NCBI RefSeq assembly: GCF_000712055.1
Contig: NZ_JOOA01000001.1
Span: 62,001-126,000, forward strand
Length of the DNA: 64,000 bases
Reading direction: 5' to 3'
DNA from: Ruminococcus sp. HUN007
GTDB lineage: Bacteria > Bacillota > Clostridia > Oscillospirales > Ruminococcaceae
The notes beneath the pieces were generated by a model. The model searched no databases. It saw only the letters and a list, made by a program, of their open reading frames with translations, and was not told where the DNA came from. Both the position numbers and the translations under genes were made by a program. This document shows, piece after piece, positions 58,477 to 64,000 of this stretch; position 1 is the stretch's first letter; each line of letters begins with the position of its first letter.

Positions 58477-58971
58477 AATTCAATACCTTTCCGGGCTTTT
58501 ATCCCCTTCTGATACGGATGGGCGATACATTTAAACTCTGTTATATAGTCGGCCACTCCGAGTATCCTGTCACAGGGAGTATGACCGGTAATAATGATCT
58601 CACAGCCGGAAAGTGAAAGTATCTTATCAGTAAGACCGGCATCGACAGCATTATTAAGGACTGCGTCACCGAATTCATCAAGTACAATAAAATCATAATC
58701 TGAGGCCAGAACTTTTTTCAGATTTTCATTATGCGAACTGATAACAGCGGCACGTTCTTCATCGTTCATCTTACTGAAGAAACGCATATTCTGAAAATCA
58801 CAGAAATACACATCTGCGCCGGTTTTCTTCAAAATTTCGATCTCACTGCTGGTACCATTCTTGAAAAAACTGAACCATAGCACATTTCATTCCGCTTCCT
58901 GCTGCACGAATAAGCGCACCGACAGCAGAAGATGTTTTCCCTTTTCCGTCACCGTAATAGTAATGTATCAT
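58473..58971 (-). pseudogene. cobO: Cob(I)yrinic acid a,c-diamide adenosyltransferase CobO, single-base frameshift
   Basis: About 165 residues when repaired. The N-terminus MIHYYYGDGKGKTSSAVGAL (start ATG 58971) carries the ATP-binding loop of the CobO/BtuR family. The rest, from KNGTSSEIEILKKTGAD, includes DFIVLDEFGDAV (the Asp-Glu pair) and GHTPCDRILGVADYITEF. The frame breaks in a run of six T on the minus strand (58864-58869) between the two parts; removing one T gives VQFFKNGTSS and an intact gene. It adds the adenosyl group to cobalt. It is seven bases downstream of the phosphatase gene and overlaps cbiD. Confidence 0.9.
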
Positions 58972-58978
58972 AAGACTT

Positions 58979-59542
58979 TCACTTCCATGTATCACTTAAC
59001 TTCATCATTTTGCAGTTTTCGATTCCCGGTGTCCAGAAATCCTTTATCGGAAGAGCATTCACCCTGCCGATTATACTGAGGTTCATAGCACCATGTCCTA
59101 CAATAAGAACATTCTTTTTCTGTTCCATTAATGGCTTTACCACCTCATCAAGGAATTCGCCTGTCCTTGAAAATAACTCTTCAAAGGTTTCTGCACCGCC
59201 GACTGAAACTTTGTATTCTTCCGGATGCTTAAAAATGACATTCACAGGAAGAGAAGGATCTGAAAACGAATTTTCAACGCCTTCATATTCGCCGAAACAC
59301 ATTTCTTTAAGGCGGTCATCAGTTATTATCGGAACATTTCTTCCTTTAAGAACAATTTCAGCAGTCTCCTTTGCACGGACAAGAGGTGAACAGAAACATA
59401 TATCAAGCGGAACATCCTTATATTCCTCACAAGCTTTCTCAGCCATTTCCCTGCCGGAACTGTTAAGCGGGATATCTGTTCTGCCCTGAAGCTTGTGCAT
59501 ATCGTTCCAGTCTGTTCTTCCGTGTCTCATTATATAAAGCAT
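58979..59542 (-). CDS. Histidine phosphatase family protein, second CobC-like enzyme
   Basis: About 187 residues from ATG 59542 after GAGGAGATAACT. LYIMRHGRTDWN is the catalytic RHG motif, CFCSPLVRAKETAEI follows, and MCFGEYEGVENSF and LIVGHGAMNLSIIG contain the acid and second His. It is 40% or more helical and cytoplasmic by appearance. It heads the cobO-cbiD-...-cbiA operon. The alpha-ribazole phosphatase activity of this or the enzyme at 42720-43280 cannot be told apart by sequence; one may act on another sugar phosphate. Confidence 0.82.
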   Translation of the reverse strand: MLYIMRHGRTDWNDMHKLQGRTDIPLNSSGREMAEKACEEYKDVPLDICFCSPLVRAKETAEIVLKGRNVPIITDDRLKEMCFGEYEGVENSFSDPSLPVNVIFKHPEEYKVSVGGAETFEELFSRTGEFLDEVVKPLMEQKKNVLIVGHGAMNLSIIGRVNALPIKDFWTPGIENCKMMKLSDTWK

Positions 59543-59665
59543 AGTTATCTCCTCATTCAAAACAATTATATATATTATACTTCAAAAAAACATTAAAGTA
59601 AAGATATAAAGGAATAAATTAACAAACCGCAGTTTCAGCTCATCACAATAAAATTCGCTGTTAAG

Positions 59666-59703
59666 CAAAAAAAGTGACCGGAAAGCCTGAGCCTTCCGGT
59701 CAC
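59666..59703 (-). terminator. Terminator of the dockerin GH9 gene
   Basis: The stem GTGACCGGAA/TTCCGGTCAC (59674-59683, 59694-59703) with a 10-base loop, followed on the minus strand by TTTTTTT. The remaining 59561-59665 is an AT-rich leader region for the phosphatase operon without other visible elements. Confidence 0.87.
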
Positions 59704-59736
59704 ATGTTATTATATATTATTTAAACAATTCAGTTA

Positions 59737-62319
59737 TCAGTCAAAAGAAGTGATATTCTTTGAAAGGAACTGGAGCATTCTTGCAGCGTCTGTAAGACGA
59801 ACGTCGCCGTCTCCGTCTACGTCAGCAGCCTTAAGAGCTGTATCACTGAGCTTCTTGTCACCGATGAGATAGAGTGAAAGAAGTGAAACGTCTGTAATAT
59901 CAACTACGCCGTTGCCGTCGATGTCGCCCTTCATAACTGTTGGTTCAGTTGTTGGCTTATCTGTAGGTTCTGTTGTAGGTTCAACTGTTGGCTTATCAGT
60001 TGGTTCTTCTGTAGGTTCTGTAGTTGGTGTTGCAGTTGGATCAGCTGTTGGCTCTGTTGTTGGTTCTGTAGTAGGTTCTGCTGTTGGTTCAGTAACAGCA
60101 GCGTTGTCAGCTGAAAGAACCTGTGTAAGAAGTGTTGTGAATGGTGAGTTCCAGTAGATAGTTACTTCGTTTGTTGAGTAGCTGTCTGCGTCGTCAACGT
60201 AGCACTTTGCAGGAGCTGCATCCTTGAGGTATGCCTTAGCCTTGTTATCTTCAAGAGCTGAGTCAGGACCGCCGACTACCATACCAGGAACGCACTTTTC
60301 AAGAGCGATAGATGGTCTGTGGTGCGGATGTGATGAAGCTACAGTACCGAAGCCTGTTACAAAGCTGTTACCGAGAGGGTTCTTACCAAGGAGGTAGTTG
60401 ATCTGTTCAGCAGCAGCCTGCTTGAATCCCTTTGTTGAATCGATCTTGTCAGCATATGTAAAGAGGATACCCATATTAGCTACATCCATGTTGCAGCCCC
60501 AGAAGTATGATTCAAGAGCTTCACCGTAAGGATTAGCCTTTGATGCTTCAAGTGCATCTTCAGCCTGGCTGAGAAGTGACTTTTCAACCATGCTCTTTAT
60601 TTCAGCGTTCTGCTTTGATTCATCCATTAAGAGGTATGAGATAGAACCGTAAGTACCCATATCTGACCAGCCGAGACCTGTCTGAGCACCTATGCTCTTG
60701 ATTGTTTCTTCAAACTTTGTATCGCCTGTAGCCTTGAGCATTTCAACTGCTGCCCAGTATCTTTCATCCTTGTCCTTCTTCTTGAAGTCAGCGTAGTCAC
60801 CAGTAGTGATATCCTTTACAGGATCGATGAATACATAATCAGGGTTAGCTTCAAGCCACTTCCATGCTGCCTTTGCTGCATCGAGGCACTTGTTAGCGAA
60901 TGCTTCATCAACGCTCTTGTAGCTTGTATATGCCATAGCCATTGCAGCACAGAAGTCTGCTGTAGCTGTTGAAGAAACAGGAGTTACGAAGAGTTCGTCA
61001 GTTTCTTTTTCAGGCATTACAAATCCAGGGAACTGAGCGCATGATACCTTGTGGTAAGCACCGCCTGTTTCTGTATCCTGCATCTTGAGCATCCATTCGA
61101 GTTCATAACGAGCTTCATCGAGGATATCAGCTACGCCGTTGCCGCTCTCAGGAATACCTGTATTGTCAGCGAAGAGATCCTTGTTTGTATCGTATGCGAG
61201 AAGAAGGTCTGCTACTGACTTTGCAGCAGGAACTACGTATCTGCCGTAGTCACCGGCATCGTGCCAGCCGCCTGAAACGTCGATCTTCTTGTCTGTCTTG
61301 TAAACAGTTGCCTTATCTGTGTGGCAAGCCTTGTGATTTACAACGTCGCCCTTAACTTCGCATCCGCATCTCTGTGTGTAGAGCCAGTAAACTGATTCCT
61401 TGAGAACGTCATCATAAACCTTTTCACCGATTTCAAAAGGATATGATTCATTGTCGCCCCACTTGATGATGTACTTGCCTGCTTCTGTAACCTTTGAGAA
61501 GTCAGCATAGTAGTTTGTTTCATCAGCTGATTTGTTTGTGATAGCATCAGAAATATTGCTTACATAAACTTCTTTCTTTGTATCTGCGTTTACTACTGAG
61601 AACTTGTCAGCAGCCTTTTCGCCGCGGAGAACTGCAATCTTTGTTGCGTTCGGGAGATATCCGAGCTGGTTTGTAAGGATAGGTGTTTCTTCAGCTGTGA
61701 ATGTTGAATAGTCAACCTGACTGTCATCAACTACTTCAACCTTTACGTTATCAACATAGAAGTGATGAGCGCCGAGATCCTTGTCAGCATCCTTCTTCTG
61801 ATTACCCATGTTGAAGCAGAGCTTACCAGCAATATCTGAATCTTCTTCCATTGTGAACTTCTTTTCAACTGTCTGCCATTCTGTTGTAACATTGCAGTCA
61901 GTCCATACATATGAACGGTAGTCGCCGCCGTCCATCTGGATCATAGCTTCAGTATATCTTTCAACGTCGCTCTTGATATCGAAGCTGAGCTTGTAAACAC
62001 CGTTCTTGTAAAGAGGAATGATAGGATAGTTGAGCTGTACACCGTAGTTAAGTGTACCAACTTCACTGATGCTTACGTCGAGTGCTCCGTCCTTAGCAGA
62101 AAGAGTAGCATCTGCACCGCCTGCAAGATAAAGACCGAATCCCTTTGTTGATGTACATTCAGGATTTTCGATAAGATTCTTGCCTACCTTTGATTCAGCA
62201 GCGTAAACTACTGTGCTGTTTGATGTTTCAAAAACGTTTGAAACTGCTGGAAGCATAGCTGATGCACACATAGAAAGTGAAAGACAAACAGCTGCTGCCT
62301 TGATCGCGATTTTGTTCAT
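59737..62319 (-). CDS. Cellulosomal GH9 endoglucanase with CBM4-like module and dockerin
   Basis: An 860-residue secreted cellulase. The signal peptide ends near residue 41. A CBM4/9-like domain (about 45-200, with GLYLAGGADATLS and HHFYVDNVKVEV) and an Ig-like CelD_N domain (about 210-300, ILTNQLGYLPNATKIAVL) precede the GH9 catalytic domain (about 305-735). That domain has SGGWHDAGDYGRYVVP with the catalytic Asp pair near residue 353, SSHPHHRPS near 669, and YSTNEVTIYWNSP with the acid Glu near 718. A Thr-Pro-Glu linker (about 742-790) leads to a C-terminal dockerin (about 795-855) with DIDGNGVVDITDVS and DVDGDGDVRLTDAA. All active residues are present. Confidence 0.92.
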   Translation of the reverse strand: MNKIAIKAAAVCLSLSMCASAMLPAVSNVFETSNSTVVYAAESKVGKNLIENPECTSTKGFGLYLAGGADATLSAKDGALDVSISEVGTLNYGVQLNYPIIPLYKNGVYKLSFDIKSDVERYTEAMIQMDGGDYRSYVWTDCNVTTEWQTVEKKFTMEEDSDIAGKLCFNMGNQKKDADKDLGAHHFYVDNVKVEVVDDSQVDYSTFTAEETPILTNQLGYLPNATKIAVLRGEKAADKFSVVNADTKKEVYVSNISDAITNKSADETNYYADFSKVTEAGKYIIKWGDNESYPFEIGEKVYDDVLKESVYWLYTQRCGCEVKGDVVNHKACHTDKATVYKTDKKIDVSGGWHDAGDYGRYVVPAAKSVADLLLAYDTNKDLFADNTGIPESGNGVADILDEARYELEWMLKMQDTETGGAYHKVSCAQFPGFVMPEKETDELFVTPVSSTATADFCAAMAMAYTSYKSVDEAFANKCLDAAKAAWKWLEANPDYVFIDPVKDITTGDYADFKKKDKDERYWAAVEMLKATGDTKFEETIKSIGAQTGLGWSDMGTYGSISYLLMDESKQNAEIKSMVEKSLLSQAEDALEASKANPYGEALESYFWGCNMDVANMGILFTYADKIDSTKGFKQAAAEQINYLLGKNPLGNSFVTGFGTVASSHPHHRPSIALEKCVPGMVVGGPDSALEDNKAKAYLKDAAPAKCYVDDADSYSTNEVTIYWNSPFTTLLTQVLSADNAAVTEPTAEPTTEPTTEPTADPTATPTTEPTEEPTDKPTVEPTTEPTDKPTTEPTVMKGDIDGNGVVDITDVSLLSLYLIGDKKLSDTALKAADVDGDGDVRLTDAARMLQFLSKNITSFD

Positions 62320-62544
62320 TTAAAAACCTCCGTAAAAATGTACATAAAATCTATCGTCAGGCATAAGCGATAGTATTTTATGCGAATAACCTCTAATTGA
62401 TTTTTTTGTAAAAACCAAATAAATTTTTGCCTGATTTGAATATAGTCCTTGTTGATGATTTCATTATACTCTATCATTAAACTCTTTTCAATGACATATC
62501 ATGCAAAATTAATATACTATTCTGTAAATTAATCAGGCGCATAC

Positions 62545-62577
62545 AAAAAAACAGACGCAAACAGGGGTCTGCGTCTG
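62545..62577 (-). terminator. Terminator of the membrane-anchored GH9 gene
   Basis: The stem CAGACGCA/TGCGTCTG (62552-62559, 62570-62577), then TTTTTTT on the minus strand. It ends the transcript of the GH9 gene that enters from the right edge. The 62320-62544 stretch is the AT-rich leader of the dockerin GH9 gene. Confidence 0.8.
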
Positions 62578-62612
62578 CCTAATAATGAAAATTGTATTAT
62601 TGTTTGCGGTGC

Positions 62613-64000
62613 TTACTGATCATTGTCAGATCCGTTCTTTTTATTTTTACCTTTTTTTATCGCACCTTTTATAAGTGTAATAATTCCGTTTATAAGACCG
62701 ATAACCACAAGAAGTCCTATAACACCGGCACCTACATACATGCAGATCGTTTTTCCGAGGTCAATTATACTGTCTTTAAAGTCCTTGTCATCATCATCAG
62801 AATCAGACCTGTCAGATCTCTTTGAATCACTGTCATCATCTTCATCGACAGTTGTTTTTTTCTTCTCGGAAGCCTTTTTGGTTACTGCCGGCTTCTCATC
62901 TTCCTCTTCTTCGGAATCTTCTGAATCGTCGTATTTAAGGGATTTGACCTCTCTGACAGGTTCATCTGTAAGGAAGCCTGTCATCCATGCAAGAGGTGCA
63001 TTCCAGTTAATTGTACATTCGTTAGTGCTCCATGCTTCAATATGGTCAACATAACAGAGCTGAGGAGCAAGTTCGCCTGATTCATAGCCAAGTCCCTTTA
63101 CCCACGGATCCTGAAGTCCTGAGTTCGGACCGCCGGCAAGAACGCCGTCCGGAGCTGAAGGGAATGCGTCATCTATCTGATGTGACCACCAGCGGTGATG
63201 AGGATTCTTGGTGCTGTGTTCACCATATCCTGTAACGTAACAGTTATCAAGAGGATTGCGTCCCATGATGTAGTCAAGAGCTGTCTTGGCGCCGTCAAGG
63301 TATACAGAATCACCTGTCAGGTCATATGCATATGCCATGATCATTGATGTATTGATGATAAATGAGTTTGACCCCCAAGGATAACCGTTTACCGTCTTAC
63401 CGTTTCCGGCATCCACTTGTGATGATTTTATCGGAACACCGTAACCCTGATTGTTTTCAATGTCTATGAAATAATCTGATGCATCAGCAAAATTGCTGGT
63501 TATCTTCTTAAGTTCCTTGTCAGACACACCATCCTTAACAGTAGCAAGAGACATGGTACCAAGTGCGGCAACGTTGCCCCAGTCGAAACTTCCTGTAAGC
63601 CCGTTATCTTCACCACCGTTGAGTTCAGTGTCTACGCCGAAAGCAAAGTCTGAACCGGAAAGATCCTTGTAGTAATCCTTGTCGCCTGTTGCAAGATAAA
63701 GTTCACAAGCTGCCCAGTAGAATTCATCATCAGCACAGTTATCGCCGTAGGCACCGCCGCCTGTTGATTCGTCGAGAGGTGCAAACATTGTCGGATTCTT
63801 CTTTGCTGCTTCGTAGGCTGTCTTAGCCTTTTCAAGACATTCTTCAGCAAATTTCTTGTCGAAGTCCTTCCACAGTCTGTAGCCCTGAGCTGCACAGGCA
63901 GCAAAGTTAAGTGTTGCTGTTGTCGTAGGAGGCTTGATTATACGCTGCTTGTCATCATCTGCCGGAGCAGTTGCAAGACCAGTCCACTTTTCATCGTGAA
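62613..64000 (-). CDS. GH9 cellulase with C-terminal membrane anchor (N-terminal part beyond right edge)
   Basis: About 462 residues are visible and the frame is open at the right edge. This is the C-terminal two thirds of a GH9 catalytic domain: FAACAAQGYRLWKDFD, DEFYWAACELYLATGD, GRNPLDNCYVTGYGEHS, KNPHHRWW and AWSTNECTINWNAPL with the acid Glu. Instead of a dockerin, it ends with a highly acidic Asp/Ser/Lys linker (about 85 residues), one hydrophobic helix (MYVGAGVIGLLVVIGLINGI) and a Lys-rich tail. It would thus be anchored in the membrane with the enzyme outside. Confidence 0.88.
   Translation of the reverse strand, partial: HDEKWTGLATAPADDDKQRIIKPPTTTATLNFAACAAQGYRLWKDFDKKFAEECLEKAKTAYEAAKKNPTMFAPLDESTGGGAYGDNCADDEFYWAACELYLATGDKDYYKDLSGSDFAFGVDTELNGGEDNGLTGSFDWGNVAALGTMSLATVKDGVSDKELKKITSNFADASDYFIDIENNQGYGVPIKSSQVDAGNGKTVNGYPWGSNSFIINTSMIMAYAYDLTGDSVYLDGAKTALDYIMGRNPLDNCYVTGYGEHSTKNPHHRWWSHQIDDAFPSAPDGVLAGGPNSGLQDPWVKGLGYESGELAPQLCYVDHIEAWSTNECTINWNAPLAWMTGFLTDEPVREVKSLKYDDSEDSEEEEDEKPAVTKKASEKKKTTVDEDDDSDSKRSDRSDSDDDDKDFKDSIIDLGKTICMYVGAGVIGLLVVIGLINGIITLIKGAIKKGKNKKNGSDNDQ

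Noticed and set aside
59912..60157. Plus-strand frame with Val-Gly-Ser repeats
   Set aside because: It is the antisense of the Thr-Pro-Glu linker and dockerin of the GH9 enzyme.
1..64000. CRISPR array
   Set aside because: No run of regularly spaced identical repeats with unique spacers was found; the repeats present are dispersed hairpins and coding linkers.

Overview
The window looks like a chromosomal segment of a fibrolytic Clostridia bacterium close to Ruminococcus (R. flavefaciens/R. albus-like). It encodes dockerin-bearing plant cell wall enzymes (a GH43 protein, a double SGNH/CE12-type esterase, a GH9 endoglucanase), a membrane-anchored GH9 enzyme, an anaerobic-type cobalamin pathway, Gram-positive lipoproteins, strong AGGAGG-type ribosome binding sites and AT-rich intergenic DNA. 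The genus is inferred from these features; no database was searched.

Layout. 1-5.7 kb: end of a ZIP metal transporter, then an operon DUF2325-DUF3793-flavodoxin, then a methyltransferase plus ECF transporter (S, T and fused double ATPase). The two operons share a perfect GTTAG-N6-CTAAC operator. 5.8-14.8 kb: biotin synthase, a DXS-family gene in an operon with an ABC-2 exporter, an AAA-ATPase/PD-(D/E)XK protein, a small protein with a DnaQ-like exonuclease, and thioredoxin. 15-25 kb: the two-catalytic-module GH43 protein, an intact IS1182-family element that landed between the ribosome binding site and start codon of a DUF3810 gene, a CmpB-like membrane protein, three tRNAs (Tyr, Thr, Pro), proA and a small secreted protein. 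25-32.3 kb: a large membrane protein of unknown function, a cytidine-deaminase-like protein paired with a dCache/degenerate GGDEF sensor, and the double esterase. 32.5-59.6 kb: a cobalamin block, all on the minus strand. One part is a cobalamin riboswitch controlling a lipoprotein CbiK, a NEAT-like lipoprotein and a BtuFCD-type importer. The other is the biosynthetic set cobC-like, cobO, cbiD, cbiF, cbiG, cbiH, cbiET, cbiA, cobT, then cobU, cobS, a second cobU-like gene, cobC, cbiB, cobD, cbiP, cbiC. The biosynthetic set is split by an island of orphan immunity-type genes (46.5-50.0 kb) separated by a double-hairpin repeat. 59.7-64 kb: two GH9 cellulases.

How the genes work together. The corrin genes cover most steps from cobalt-precorrin-3 to adenosylcobalamin, but cbiL, cbiJ and a cytoplasmic cobaltochelatase are not in the window. 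The only CbiK carries a lipoprotein signal and sits with the importer under B12 control. The dockerin enzymes would be secreted and assembled on a cellulosome.

Quality caveat. Seven genes are each interrupted by exactly one extra A or T in a homopolymer of 6-8 (bioB, the AAA-ATPase, proA, the deaminase-like gene, a zinc-ribbon gene, the Fe/B12 permease, cobO). The uniform pattern points to sequencing overcalls more than to seven real pseudogenes. An interspersed palindromic element of about 100 bp with GGAAACACTGATT-like ends occurs at four clear and several degraded intergenic sites.
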